A stretch of DNA of 64,000 nt from contig CAUYLG010041500.1 in NCBI GenBank assembly GCA_963573385.1, forward strand, positions 1 to 64,000. The letters run 5' to 3'. The translations under genes were made by a program, and so were the position numbers. This stretch comes from Cacajao melanocephalus (lineage: Eukaryota > Chordata > Mammalia > Primates > Pitheciidae). The stretch's first letter is position 1, and each line of letters begins with the position of its first letter. Below the pieces are notes generated by a model. That model saw nothing but the letters and a program-made list of their open reading frames with translations, had not been told where the DNA came from and made no database searches. Shown piece by piece: positions 1-13,140 of this stretch.

Positions 1-32
1 TCTAGCCTGGGCAGTAGAACAAGAGTCCTGTT
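1..32 (+). mobile_element. Alu 3' end remnant cut by the window edge
   Basis: The first 32 bases match the right-monomer end of Alu, the part reading roughly 'CCAGCCTGGGCGACAGAGCGAGACTC', with several substitutions. Only the extreme 3' end is in the window, so the subfamily cannot be given. It runs straight into a pyrimidine-rich tract in place of a clean A tail. Confidence 0.5.
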
Positions 33-140
33 CTCTCTCCCTCTTTTTCTTCCTCTTTCTTTCTCTCATACATTCTTTTTCTTTCTTTCTTTCACTCTCA
101 CTTTCTTTCCTCTCTTTTTCTTTCTTTCAAAAAAAAAAAA
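33..140. repeat. Pyrimidine-rich (TTTC)n microsatellite with A12 end
   Basis: About 95 bases are almost only C and T with repeated TTTCT/TTTC units, followed by a run of about twelve A. It directly follows the Alu remnant and probably grew at that element's insertion junction. Such tracts are usually length-polymorphic. Confidence 0.75.
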
Positions 141-3100
141 ATCATCAAAGTTCAGATCTCATTAATAGCACCTTCGGAGCTGCTGTGGTTCTTCATGCCA
201 ATTTGAGGTTATTTCTCTTTCTTTATGTTTGGTCATTATCTCAATTGCCCATCTTCTTTGAATCAGTTTTAAAATTTTTCCAATTTGTATAAATTAATAT
301 TTGGTCTGATTTTTCATCTCCTCTGATTCATCTGTAATCGTTTATCATTTATTGACAAGGTTGGGTTTCATTATCCATTTTTCTCTTTCCTTTTTATTGT
401 GTGTAATTAGGTAGACATTATTAACCTCCTTCTCTACAAACATCCTTCACTGAAACGTTAAGACCAGAATATTAGGTGTTTTCTCTTACATATTTTCCAG
501 GAATAGGATATATTATCTATATCATTTAAAATTTTTTTGATTTAATGAATAGAATTTTAGCAAAGTAAGTTTACTTTGAAGTGTGCTTCTCCATGTGTTT
601 ATATTAATATTCAATGAATAATTTCAAAGGTTATACTTCACAATCCATCTCTTTAAGCCATCTACTTAATTCTAGAGTCATTACATCACCTACTTCCCTT
701 ATGCCATTGACTTATGTTTCTTTCAACTGCTGAAATGTGGCAGCATCATTTATTTTTTATGTAACATATGCTGTACTGTGAAACAGAAATTAATGACAAA
801 GTACCTGTAACACAGGACAGAATTGCCTGCTCACCTGTGGGTATCAGTAACATATTTATTGTCCTATGTCTGGGATTCCCATAATGCTAGAATAAAAAAG
901 AATTGTTTTACTAGACCTCTTTACCCTGTGGCTGGGAATCTCCAGGTGTTGGTAACATCAAACATCATAATGTGATTATGTTTAATGCTGAGGAATGCAA
1001 AGGAGTTTTCAGAATATCCTTAGGGACTTAATATTTCAAGCTTTCCAAATTAACTAAAGTTTATTCAAAAAGTACTATGAAGAAACAGCAATTTCAGGAC
1101 CCTGGAATATCTATTTTCCCATTATTTTCAGATACTAAAGCAAATTAGATGGTTATTTTCCAATGATTACCATGCCTTTTCTACTTATACAGCATGTTAC
1201 TTTTCTAAAAAAATTTAGCAGTCTGTATTTTTTTCTTCATATATGAAATGAAGTAATTCTTGTCCCACTTTATTGAGAGGAACACTAGGGTATAGTACAC
1301 TTGCATAGCTTTACCATGATGATATATCTTATTGGAGAATAGCACTAGACTCGATTAAATGCTCCATTCTATTTGCCAATTCCATGTTCTTTTCTGTAAA
1401 TCATCCTATTTTATGGGGCATCATGTAGAGGAGGGAATTTACAAGACAGTAAACTCATTTATTTATAAAAAATGATATATGTTACTCTAGCTACATTTGA
1501 GCCTTTCCATAGGACGATATTACCATTTTTATATTTCCAATGGTTCATTTTAAAGTAAAATATATTGCCCATTTTTAAAATGAGTTAAACTATTTCTACT
1601 GTTAATGGCAATCTGCTGTTATGATATTCATATTATAAAAGCCAACTATTAGTCAAAAATATAGTTTGATGAATGTGCGATGTTTATAAATTGAAAATAG
1701 TCATTTCATTTCTTCATGGTAAATTTGCTTTAAATATTAGTTTATTATATGTTGGCTTATATTACAAATATTTCCAGTAAGCAAACACAAATCATTTTTA
1801 TATTTAGCAGTTAAAACGTATCTTAACTTGACCATTAGATCATCTATTAAATATTCAATTAAAGTGGGTTTTTGATTCATTTTTTTAAATTAGTGGTCAG
1901 GTATTCGGGGAAACAAGCTCATACGATTTTTCTAAAACACAATTCACTTCATTCCTTGTTCTGTATATTTTGTCAGAGAATGCCTTAATGTAACAGAAAT
2001 CAGATTTGGTGTGTATTTTTACACCAAATCAAATTGTGCAGGCGCCACCCTCAGCTTTCTCCAAAACATTATAAAGGATAAGATTCCACCATGATATAGC
2101 TTAAGAAAGCAGTACAGCCTTGGAAGAAGTCCATGCAGGGAAAGTGGAACTAGAGGAGTAGGTTTTACTGGAAAACCACGTGTCCTATAACACCATTACA
2201 GAACTGGATTTTAAAAATAACTTTACTTAGCTGAGTTCTGTCTCTTTCTGGAATCCGTATGTAAAACATATATGGTTTTCCTAGTTATTCTGTAGGCATA
2301 AATCACAAGTATAAAAGGTAGTACAAAATGTACAAAACTGCAATACAGTAGTGACTAATGGTACAAAGCACTTAGATGCTCCAGTTATAACAACTGCATG
2401 AAGAAGGTGACGGCATCATAAGTCATTTTATATATTACAATTGGCAGGTTTTCCCTTCCGAGTTGCATTGAATATAGTCTCACTCTCCCTGTCCTCTCCT
2501 TGCCCAATTCTGCCTTCTCCAATTCACAAGCTATAATTATAAATTTTAAATGTTTTAATCTATTATTTTAATGTAAAGCAGTAATTCAAAATTATTAATT
2601 CCTTTTCTCAAATCTAGACATGGAAAAAGTCAAGTAAATCTTTATGGAATTTTTCTAATATAAAGTACAATTTTAGACCACAAACTCCAAAATTTTCCAT
2701 TTCTTTTTGCCAGAGGTAAAAGCTGTATGCTGTCTCCAAATACGTTGTTTGCTTAAATAGCAGAAAGTTACTACAAAATAATTTCTGCTCTGTGAAGTGA
2801 GTTAGGATTTTTTTTTATCTTCATATGGGATCTTCTACACAACAATAATTGAAAGTTTGCAAAATATCAGAAAATTAAAGCTAAGTTTCATTAATAATTT
2901 CCATACTCCATCTCCTATGTAAAGCATAGAAACTTCTAATTTTTACCGATGACTAGATATCTTTTATTGTTTATGAAAGAATCCAAATTGGTGTTTTAAA
3001 ACTTTCATAAGCATCTGAACCTTTTGTAAAAATTAAACAACTGGCAAAATAGATAAAACGCTCTCTTGTTTAATTATCCAATAAATTACAAAGTCCAAAG

Positions 3101-4755
3101 TTAAACACTGAAATCAAGGACATTTTGATGATTTGTGAGATATGAAATTAAGATACATGGATGACAGTCATATGAACTTCTGGTCTCAAGATCTACTTCA
3201 TTTTGGTGTATTGCTTGGTTACATTGTAGTGAAAGATTCTGATTCAGAAGAAAGCAGAAGAGTACTTCAATAGTACTTGCTTATGGTCTTTTACATGAGC
3301 AATATTGTTAAGTACTAACATTAAACACACACTCTCTCTCTCTAATCAATGATACATTCATAAATGTAAGCAGAGATTAATCTTGAATCTGCACAAAAAC
3401 TTGTTTGAGAGCATACGTCAATGTGTTCATGGTTTCCAGATTTATTAAATTTCATATACAAAATTTGCATTTTAAATCACAGCTGTTTAACAGTAGCTAA
3501 ACAATTGCTTAAAACAAATAATTAATTAGAACTGTCTTTTAAAAAGAAAATGTGAATCAGGCAATTATGTAATTCCCTCTGAGAAATGCTGCAATGCCAC
3601 GGAATGCAGGCTGGAAAGGGCTGGTCAAGCTCATGAGAACAGAAGCTGTATTAGTTTTTCTGTACATCCCTCAACTCCCACTATAAAATCGTGGCAGTGG
3701 AATAAATGCTTGTCATAATTGCCTCAATTTTATTTTTTCCATGGCAACTTTTAGTTGTACTTCTTTTTAGGGCTTATCTCATGATTTAGATAACGTGAGC
3801 TGTTATCTTCTGCCTGTTTCAAGGCTCAAGTCACAAATCGCAAACTGTGTCATCCTGGAATGGGCCCTTATGTTTCCCCCTGCTCTGTAAGATGCCGTGT
3901 CTCTGTTTGGTGCCCCGTGCATGCCAAGCAAGCCACTGAAGCACGAAAAGGAATTCCAGTAACTAGCTGGAGTGGGCCACTTTCCAATAATGCTCCCTGG
4001 CATGGACTCAGTTCGGGGCTCTTTTGCAAATGGCTATTACACTGAGATCATGATGAGATTTCCTAGAAGTACACGCAATTCTTCTCACTAAAATTTCCTA
4101 CTTCAAAACTTTTTGTGAAAACAGAGGTTTTCTCCTGCATTCTTAATATATTTTAATGTCCCCTGAAGACATGACACTGCTTAATTTTCTTGGAGACAAG
4201 CTGTTTTAAATGAAATTATTATTTTCACTTTGCATTATTTTGTTTTAGATTTTAGGTTTAAATTATGCAAGATTTTTATGTCTTACTTAAAGGTAGTTGA
4301 AGCATATGGGAATTCTAACATATTCATTATCGCTATTAATTCTGTCAATCAGCTGCAGTCACTGAGAGTTTATGGTGGGCAAATGTTGCAGTAAGTACTC
4401 CAGACATGTGGACAGCTATGTTGGGTAATTTCTGATACTTAGCAGAGCCTATGGTAGTACCAGCCACTTGAGGGGTCTAAAGCACATGATAAAGTTTTAG
4501 TGATAGATATGATTATGATATTAAACAGGCTGACATTTGGGTATAGAGAAATAACAAAGTTCTTACTTCCACCTTGGACTGAAGACTTACTTCAGCTGTT
4601 GGCCCCATCCCTTGATCTTTCTATTACAGGCATTTGATTACCTGATTTTGAACATTTTTTTTTGATAGGGGGCAGGAAGTGTGTTAGAACTTAGCGTAGT
4701 ACTTGGCATATGAGTGGTACTCAGATTATAGGACTCAAAGAGTCTTTGAGTCAGG
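141..4755. other. Unassigned AT-rich sequence
   Basis: No gene, exon or repeat family that I can name. Short open frames on both strands (up to 66 codons near 3.8-4.05 kb) overlap each other and look like chance. The stretch holds a short CA/CT run near 3328-3344, a perfect 10-bp hairpin at 2003-2030 and a 9-bp hairpin at 4732-4752. Positions 3540-4070 are somewhat richer in GC and repeat-free, but no motif there supports a specific claim. Confidence 0.6.
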
Positions 4756-4759
4756 ATCA

Positions 4760-4890
4760 TTTGAAGGTCATGGAGTCTGAGCCATTCGTTCTTTCTGCCA
4801 AGAAACCTAAGGCTCAGAGAAGCCTGATAACTTGTTTAACAAGTCACACAGCTAGTTAAGGGCTGAGATAGTATTTCACAACTGACTCTT
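4760..4890 (-). mobile_element. MIR SINE fragment
   Basis: The stretch shows the reversed MIR core: an 'aaacctaaggctcagagaagcc' type segment, then 'acttg', 'caagtcacacagctagttaag' and a degenerate tail. It is an ancient tRNA-derived SINE (shared across mammals), truncated at both ends. The orientation follows the consensus in which the tRNA-like head is 5'. Confidence 0.8.
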
Positions 4891-5955
4891 TTCAGTATTT
4901 GCTGATTTCTGAAAATGGCTTGGTGGTCCTTATTTAGTATTTCACTCTTTCCCTCTGACGGTTCTTATTTGCCAGTCCAGATTGTTTTCTTCATTAAGTG
5001 GCAGATGAACCACACACCAAAAGATAGGGAAAGCAATTTGCATTCCTGTAAGTCCCACTTGAGGGACTTATCAGCCTCTAGGTTTAGGTAAAACTTAAAA
5101 GGAGGATGCTTTTTCCTCCCTTCTTTGTCAGTTTCCATTTTATTCCAGCAAGACTATTAGTAATTCTGATTAATGTATTATTTCAGTAACTTGTCCTAGG
5201 GGCAATTGCCTTCAATAGCTAAAAAAATACTGTAAAAGTCTATTTGTATTAACTCTGTATTTGAAACCCTTCAATGATGCCATGCCTGTCAGGGATTCTT
5301 CTTAGACTCACCTAAACATGCAGTTTACATGGTGACCATATAGCACACCTAGCACTTGTCTACTCTAAAGGACAGAGATCGGGAACCATAGCTCACCACA
5401 GCAGCAGGCCTTCCTCATCGGGAGTCCACACAACAGTCCAGCAGTTCAGCTATGGAAGTCATCTTGCTAACAGTCTTTTATCTCTCGCAACAATCTCTTC
5501 CCTGCTCACAGGGAAGCCCAAAGCTATGAAATTGGGTTTTTATGGTTCATTTATGGTCCCTCCTAGTCCAGATGCATTTTGTCAATGAGGGATCATTTTT
5601 GCTATCAGCAATGTCACATTGAGACTTAGTTGACATTTGGTCTTTATCAAGTTACCAAGGGAATCCAGGTAGTTGACCAAAGGTCAGGTTGCAGAAATCG
5701 AAAAGGGGATTTGGCATTTTGTTTTTGTTTGCTTCTTTTAAGTTTTGTTTATTTAAGCACATATGGCTTCCCTTTTCTCTTGGGATAGAGAGAGTAAATT
5801 ATTTAGATGATTCACAAGGTTCATTTACAACTGGGCTTTGTACGTCTGTCTAGTCTTATTTTGCCTTTCTACCTACCTTTAACTCTACAACTCAGCCAAA
5901 CCAAACCCTTTTTGGATCCTCCAAAGGACCAATTACCTTGGCTGTCCACCTCTGC
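4891..5955. other. Unassigned sequence
   Basis: No gene or named repeat is supported. A perfect palindrome, TGACCAAAGGTCA, lies at 5674-5686; it holds two inverted nuclear-receptor-like half-sites. Nothing else stands out. Confidence 0.5.
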
Positions 5956-5959
5956 ATAT

Positions 5960-6345
5960 GCTGTCCCATTACTCATTTATTTTAAACATTTTCAGTACCT
6001 TCCATGATCCAAGCACTGAGCAAGGCCCTGAGGGCAGCGCTGTGGAGTCTGCAGCCTCCTTCCTAAAGGCCTTTCCCCTTTCCCACTATTGCCCTAGATC
6101 TTCATGTCTTGGGCAACCTCTGGAAAGCCCTCACTGTTGCCCAGTGTATGTTAACTGGCCTACCCTGTACTTCTGTCACACCATTGACCACCCCGTGTTT
6201 CCATTGCATGGTTTCTTTTCTGTTGCAATGAGACCTTGAGCTCCTGAAGGGGATATGTCTAACTTGCTCACAATTCTATCTCCAGTGCCTAGGTCAGTGC
6301 CAGGTACCCAGCACACACTTGATATATATTTGACAAACAAATAGA
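5960..6345 (+). mobile_element. L2 LINE 3' end
   Basis: The segment follows the 3' end of LINE-2. A C/T-rich part holds 'aaggcctttcccc'. After it come 'tgagctcctgaaggg', 'tctatctccagtgcctagg', 'cagtgccaggtacccagcac' and a final 'gatatatatttgacaaa'. In the consensus these correspond to 'gagctccttgagggcagg', 'ccccagcgcctag', 'cagtgcctggcacata' and 'aataaatatttgttgaa'. The open frames of 66 and 93 codons in this interval fall inside the element and are not genes. Confidence 0.85.
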
Positions 6346-8740
6346 TGGCAGAGAATTCTAGAATTGCAATATGCATTTAAAATACAAATAATGTACTTCT
6401 AAAATTAAAATTTAAAGTCTTGGTATAGATGATGGTGAAGAAATTTTGAAGGCAGATACTCATCAAACTCTATGATATAGATAGAATTCTCTTTATTTTC
6501 AAAAATTGAACTTGCAACAAAGCAAAACGATATTATAGAAAATAGAGCAAATACATTTTAAGAATTGTGATTACCCAGAATCACATCACTTGAATAAAAA
6601 CAAACTATTATAATTGGGTTATTCCTAGTTATCTAAAACCTAAAGCGAATGATAACTTTAATAAACAAATAATCAGGAAGGATTAGTAAGGACTTCAAAC
6701 GTTCTGAAACAAACCTCAGATTCTTCTCCTCAATGTAGCTTTTTAAGTTTGTCCTGGCAACTAAGAAAAAGGAATTGTTTCCCATTAAGGCATCATATGT
6801 AGATACATCTGTGAGGATAAACATTCTTTCCTGGAACGATTTTTCCTGGAATTTATTACACTGCTTTATATATCTAAGATAAAGCAGTGCTAAGACATAT
6901 GGCAGAATGTGTCTCCAGCCATTTTCTAAAAGGTTCAAACTATACTCTTAAACGTGACAGTTTTTTTTTTATATTAGCATTCTGTAAGATCAAATGACAC
7001 AGTATTGAGTCATATCTCAGAAGTCTTGTCTTTGATTGACTAAGATAATGTGGTCCAAGACATTATTTTCTGATGGTCTGAGGCTTCAGTGATAGAATTT
7101 GGAATAGTGCAGGTAAATGGATAGTTAACATGCCCATTTAGGCTTTTTCTCTAAAATATCAAATATCTTAAATGAGCTTTGGAGAGGTGCTGGACCACAT
7201 TCAATTTGCAATCAAACTCCCTTAATAAGCTTTTACAGTACAGAAGCTCTTCCTTGCTGATTAAAATGAAAGTCATAATTTTGTGAGGCAGGTACTGACC
7301 AAGCTTCTTGCATAAGGACAGATGACACACCCATAAACAGCCTGGGCGTGTCCTAATACCACCCTAGTCTTTTGGAAGAACAATGGATCTTTTCAAGCTT
7401 AAATGCACAGTAGTGATATCTAGAGACTGCCCAGTCTTGGCGCTCTGGAGCAAAGGCTCAAACTAGTCCCCTACAAGTACATTCTGTTTGACTTACACAG
7501 TGCTTTACACAGAACAAAAAAACAAAGCAGACAACAACAAAATCCACCGAATTTCCAACATGTGAAAACCAGAAGATTTCACAAAATATTCTGTATTTCT
7601 GACTTCTCATGATAGATAGGAAGAGTAGCCACACTAAATTGCCATTTTCATGCAGCAACAGTAGGCTGGAGCTGATAGCGGCAAGTGAGATAACATTTTT
7701 GGGTGAGTGCGCATTCTCCAAGTCATCTCAGTATCCACCAAGCCTGTCTTATTCGATTTTCCCTAGGTTCCCATAGGAATCCAGGGTTTTCACTTGCTTA
7801 CTGTCACAGAGTGGTAGCTTTAGCTTGAAATAGTCTGTATGTGTGTATTTTTAGGGGTGGCAGAAGAGAGAAGGAAAGTAATGATTTAATCTAAATTTCA
7901 CCAAGTAATGGGCACTATACAAGTTACCATCTATACAAAAAGGAATAAGACACAAGGAGTACGATAGGATGTAACCTTTGCTTTAGTGCAATGGTAGTGG
8001 CTGTCCTGGACACACCTGCTTATGGAGAGTTTTGGAGGAATAAGAGGCTCTGTACCTTACTTCTCTTTTCTGATCATCCTTAAAACTTAATTTCAGAATA
8101 TTTCATTTTACTGCTGACATTCAGAGGGGTCTGTGAAAGACACTAACAGCTGAAACTCCTTTCAAGCATGATTATTTTGGAAGATATGAAGAGGCATACA
8201 CTGGTTAAACTTCCCCTAGGCAAACACATACTTTGAGGTATGGCCCTACAAAGGGTTAGATGGCGGTTAGACACCTGATAAACTATAACACAATGTCATA
8301 TGAGCTATTTTAGGGGTGTAATTAGGGTACACTTGTATAAGTGAGGTGATACAGTGGGCTTAAAGCTGGGGTGGGGCCAGTTTGTGAATGGTTTTGTATG
8401 CTATATTGTAGGTATAGAAAGTTTCAGATTTATAATTTAGGTGTTTCTCGGTTTGGTAGATGGATCAAAGATCAAAGGAGATGTAAGTAGGCAGACCAGT
8501 GGTCTCAGTGGGCTCCAGCAATGTCTTCTTTTCAATCCTGCAGAAGTTGTTGACGGTCAGTTCTTCCCTGTTAGATAATGCAATGAGCTAAGTGACTGCA
8601 TAGATTTGGATTAGCAATTAAATGTCTCTGTGTGTTATGGGCATGAACAGCAGCTGTTAAAAAGCACAGGTTAACACTAATTCAATTATGGATATCAGTA
8701 CTCAATCTTAGATTACGCTTCTCCAAATCTAGGAAGAGCC
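6346..8740. other. Unassigned sequence, possible old repeat at 8300-8470
   Basis: No coding region is supported. A 101-codon minus-strand open frame (6633-6938) has no recognisable domain, no promoter context and no splice context. Around 8300-8470 phrases such as 'gtggggccagtttgtgaatgg' and 'ttgtatgctatattgtagg' recall a common old mammalian interspersed repeat, but I cannot name the family with confidence. Confidence 0.4.
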
Positions 8741-8744
8741 CAAA

Positions 8745-8900
8745 TTTTGTGTGCTTTACACATGTAATCTTACCTAATTTTTCTAATAACGAGGTGAGTT
8801 AGAAACTGTTATTTCCATTTTACAGATAAGAATACTAAATTTAGTTTCCCTCCTACAATATATGACCTGTTTGCATAAAAAAAAAGGCACAGACTCAGGT
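8745..8900 (-). mobile_element. MIR SINE fragment
   Basis: The sequence runs 'gtgctttacacatgtaatctt', then 'aggtgagttagaaactgttatttcc' and 'attttacagataagaatac'. These are diverged forms of the reversed MIR body ('ctttacat', 'gaggtaggtactattatt', 'cccattttacagatgaggaaac'). Confidence 0.8.
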
Positions 8901-9339
8901 TATACCACTGAGATATACATGTTCTAAGACTTTTAAACCTTTGGTTGATCTTTATACCTGGTAGTAAAGTTCTGTTAGGGGATATATAGGGTTACCACAT
9001 TTTGAAACAGGGATGTTTGTATTAAAAATTATAACTTTATTTGCAGAACAATCATGGTTTTACTTCAGTGACAGAGCACGTAGCTAATAGTATTGATTAC
9101 GGCCTAATACATAAAGTGTCAGTGTTCTATTATAAAGCATCTCCTTGGCGTAATGTAGAAACTAGCTATGAATCACTTACCATGAACATCAAAGATCAAG
9201 TCTACATTTACACATGAACATCTTCTTACTTGGCAGTTTTCAAATGCCATTAGTAGTGACTCTCCTGTTGAGTTTGGAACATACGATATGGTAGTGCTCA
9301 TATGAAAAATAAGCTAGTAGTTTGCTTCATAGCTTTTCA

Positions 9340-9455
9340 AAATATGTGTATATCAAAACACTTATGTATATAAATATTATGTATACACATATGTATATAC
9401 ATACATTTGAAATATATATGTGAGTGCCTATATATGTATATATATATTGTGTTTG
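9340..9455. repeat. AT-rich (TATG/TA)n low-complexity tract
   Basis: The tract is made of interrupted TATG, TATA and TACA units with almost no G or C beyond the repeating G. It is a degenerate microsatellite. No gene is within reach that it could plausibly regulate. Confidence 0.6.
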
Positions 9456-9984
9456 ATTTTCAGTAGCCTCTTTAAATGTATTCTAGGGCAATGCTTATTG
9501 GAGGATTTCCTCACTTAGAAGTGAGGGATTGGTATGGTAGTTGTTTTAACACTGTCCATTTCCGTCATTATAAATACCTATGTACACTCCTCCTGTCTTG
9601 CCCCACCCATACATATTTCTCCATATATGAGCACAGAGAAATTAAATAGACCATCCTATGAAAAACCTCTGTTAATTTCTTTTATAGAGGGAAAAAAGGG
9701 AGGAAGAAAAGATCTGATGTCATTTTTTATATAAAGCTGAAGCTTTTTTTTTTAAAGCTTTTTTTTAAAGCTTTGCATTAGGAATAATATAATGAAAAAA
9801 ATTTTAAGAAACATAGGTAAAAACTAAAATAGTCTCTTTAGGACAAGTCGGAATAAAATTAATTACATGAGAAATAGCTGAAATAAAAAGGTGAAAGAAC
9901 CCTAAAGCTACATCATATCTTTCTTTGAGATACATATTTTATATATTTCTTCACATTTTATTATTTCTGAAATCTGAGTGCCTC

Positions 9985-10115
9985 TTATAATTGAAGAATA
10001 TAAGCTCAATTATGGTAAAGATTGTTTCTATTTTATTTACCCAATTTTCTCAATACCTACATCAATGACTGTCATAATTAGGCTGTACATAATATTTGTT
10101 GAATAAATGCATGAA
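9985..10115 (+). mobile_element. L2 LINE 3' end, diverged
   Basis: The block 'ataagctcaattatggtaaag' is followed by 'ttatttacccaattttctcaat' and ends with 'aatatttgttgaataaatgc'. The order and the terminal motif match the L2 3' end, though the internal part is strongly eroded. Confidence 0.7.
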
Positions 10116-10601
10116 TCTAAGTTAAAAGATAGCTTTGAGCACCCAAAGAGTGGATGTCATTGTCTACACAGGAACTTAGCCATGTATAGAAGGCATCTCT
10201 TCATTCAGTTTTCACTTCGGTTGAAATTACTAGCATTAATAACACTGCCTATTGCTAAATTTTTAATTAAGTTTGGATTTTAAATTGTCACTTAAAATGT
10301 CTTTGGAAGTACTATATTTTAATACTGAATTGAAACAAATATCACCTTATAAACAGAAGATTGCCTTTCATACATCAAAATATATAGTTAAAGACAGCAG
10401 AAATGGGCAAATCTTTTATAAGAGATCATCATGTTTTTATGTGGGTGAATTCCTATAACCTACTCAAGCATTAGAAAAGACTAAGAAGTTTCCAGCTGAC
10501 TTTCCAGAGGGTGTGTTTAATATCCTAAGACATACGACTCAATTAAAGAACTAATAACAAATACAAAACTAGGATATTTGCAAATTTAAAAATGCAAATC
10601 C

Positions 10602-10933
10602 AACAGTTGATGTTGGCTGGATGTTGCAGCTCATGCCTGTAAATCCCAGCACTTTGGGGGGGCTAAGGCAGGCACATCACCTAAGGTCAGGAATTTGAGA
10701 CCAGCCTGGCCAACATGGCGAAAACCATCTCTACAAAAATGTAAAAATTAGCTAGGCATGGTGGTCACGCCTGTAGTCCCAACCACTCGAGGCTGAGGCA
10801 GGAGAATTGCTTGAATCCACGAAGTAGAGGTTGCAATGAGCCGAGGTCATGCTGCTGCACTGCAGCCTGGATGACAGAGTAAGACTCCATGTCCCCCCAA
10901 AAAAAAGAAAAAAAGAAAGAAACAGTGGATGTT
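10602..10933 (+). mobile_element. AluS-like element with target-site duplications
   Basis: A full dimeric Alu spans about 10615-10920. It starts 'ggctgg', has left-arm 'gcctgtaaatcccagcactttggg' and 'gaccagcctggccaacatgg', the A-rich linker, right-arm 'ggctgaggcaggagaattgcttgaa' and 'gcactgcagcctgg', and ends in a mixed A tail with G interruptions. It is bounded by 13-base duplications, AACAGTTGATGTT at 10602-10614 and AACAGTGGATGTT at 10921-10933, with one mismatch. Both boxes of the internal promoter are diverged. An intermediate (S) age is my estimate from the level of divergence. Open frames overlapping it on the minus strand are not genes. Confidence 0.95.
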
Positions 10934-12020
10934 AAAAAGGATAAAGGAGTTAAAATTACAACCAAACATCATAAAAAACACATCACCAAATAACATTTAT
11001 GGAACAGCAATGACGAAAATGAATCAAAAAAATTTTAGCTCTGAATACATACAGAATTAGACTCCAAGATTACTAAGATATTGGAAAAGAAAGGCACATG
11101 TATTATATGAGTAAGTACACACCATTGTGAATTGATGCAACATATGAACAATTAATGTTGAATTTCCTTCTGCTTGATGACTTAACGCTATGACATTGAT
11201 AACACACCTTAGAATCATTCATAGTATCTTGGAATGAAGGAAACTGACACACAGTCACATGCACATTTAGGGAGGTCATTTGGACAAAATGAGATACTTA
11301 GCTTAGAGGAACAAAGTTAAAACACTAGATGTTTGAATGTGACAGAAATCAGATAAACAGTTGTTTTTAACACAATATTTGCTCTTGGAGTTGAATGGCA
11401 CTATTTGGAATCCATGACCATGAAACAAAGCCTCATGACTGAAATGTTGGCACCTCTACCTCCTCCCAACCCAACAGTAAGGACACTGGTATTCAATAAA
11501 GGAACATTCTAGTGCTTCTCTTGATTTGGATATCCAGTTAATATAAAACCCAATTCCTATGGAAAACTTGTATTTGGGATGACATGATAGAAAATGTGGT
11601 TCTCTAGAAAGGAGAAATCTAACTGTTACTGAATGCTGACTTTCTGTAAGGGTAGGGAGCATTCCCAGAGGGCAGCAACAAAGACAGGGCTTTTAAAATC
11701 CAAGTATCAGTCAATCATAGGCTGAAGTTCTCGCCATTTCCTAGGCATCTCTAGTCAAGTTGGCTCCTGTCTGTTAAGGAAATTCTTCAGAGAAAGGTTA
11801 AGAATGTCTTTTAGCAAGGACCCCATTATCTCCCACAAAGCAAATGTTTTGTTTGAATGAAGTCTAATTTAACAATTTTTTTCTTTCATGGATTATGCTT
11901 TTGCAGTCAATTCTTATAACCTTTTGCCTAGCCCTAGATCCCAAATATTCTATTATTTTAACTTCAGTGAGCTCTTTGAAAATATACGCTTTCGATGTGA
12001 GGGGGAAATATCATAAGAAT
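10934..12020. other. Unassigned sequence
   Basis: Unique-looking AT-rich DNA between the Alu and the L1 block. The short open frames at 11456-11662 (minus) and 11895-12083 (plus) have no recognisable content; the second runs into the L1. Confidence 0.5.
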
Positions 12021-12024
12021 AGCG

Positions 12025-13140
12025 AAAAATGTGTATCTCACACCATAAACAAAAAATCAACTCAAAATGGATTAAAGACTTAAACACAAGACCTGAAACT
12101 TCAAAGCTGCTAAAACAAAACAGGGGAAAAGCTCTATGATACTGGCCTAGGCAATGTTTTTTTTTTTTTTTTAAATATAATCCCAAAAGCACAGAAGCAA
12201 AAATAGGAATTACATCAAACTGAAAAGCCTCTTCACAGCAAAGAAAACAATTAACAGAGTGAAGACAACCTACAGAATGGGAGAAAATATTTGAAAATTA
12301 TACATCTGGTAAGGCACTAATATTCAAAATATATAGTGAATTCAATCAACTCAATAGCAAGAAAACAAATAATCCAATTTAAACATGGTCACAGGACCTG
12401 AATACAAATTTCTCAAGAGAAGACATAGAAATGGCCAATAGGTATATGAAAAAATGTTCAAAATCACTGATCATCAGGGAATTCCAAGTCAAAACTGCAA
12501 TGAAGTATCACTCACATATTAGAATGACTATTATAAAAAGATAAAAGACAACAAGTGTTGGTAAGGATACTGACAAAATGGAATGCTTGCACACTGTTGG
12601 TGGGAATATAAATTAGTACAACCATTATGGAAAGCAGTATGAAGATTCCTCAAAAAAAAAAAATGAAAAATAGAACGACCATTGATTCAGCAATTACACT
12701 GCTGGGATTAGTATCAAGAAAATGAAATCAATATGTCAAAGAGATCTCTGCACTCCCATGTTTATTGCAGCACTGTTCATAATAATCAAGATATGGAATC
12801 AACCTAAGTGTCCATCAATGGATGAATAGATAAGGAAAATATGATACACACACACACACATACAATAGAATACTGTTCAATCTTTAAAAAGAAGGAAATC
12901 CTATTATTTGCAACAACATCCATGAACCTGGAAGATATTATGCTGAGTGAAATAGGACAACCACAGAAAGACAATTACCACATGATCTCACGTTTATGTG
13001 AAGTTTTAAAAAGTTGAACTCACAGAAGCAAAGAATAAAACAATGATTCCAGGAGCTGGAGGTAAGCGTTGGGCATTCAAGAGATGTTGGTCAAAGGATA
13101 CAAACTTTCAATTCAATACGAGAAATAAATTCAAAGTATC
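12025..13140 (+). mobile_element. L1 LINE, ORF2 3' part and start of 3' UTR
   Basis: The interval follows the 3' third of L1 ORF2 in order. It has 'atcaactcaaaatggattaaag', 'cacagcaaagaaaacaatt', 'cacactgttggtgggaata', 'atggaatcaacctaagtgtcc', and the 'atgaacctgg' and 'atgatctcacg' segments, then the start of the 3' UTR near 'caggagctggaggtaag'. Stops and frameshifts are frequent, so it is dead. A T16 run at about 12159-12174 and an (AC)n at 12846-12862 are local slippage products. It continues at 14080 after an antisense L1. Confidence 0.9.

Noticed and set aside
6633..6938. 101-codon minus-strand open frame
   Set aside because: No recognisable domain, no start context and no splice sites. 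One such frame is expected by chance in 64 kb.
12159..12174. T16 run as a possible processed-pseudogene or retrotransposon tail
   Set aside because: L1 sequence continues collinearly on both sides, so it is slippage in a T-rich L1 stretch.
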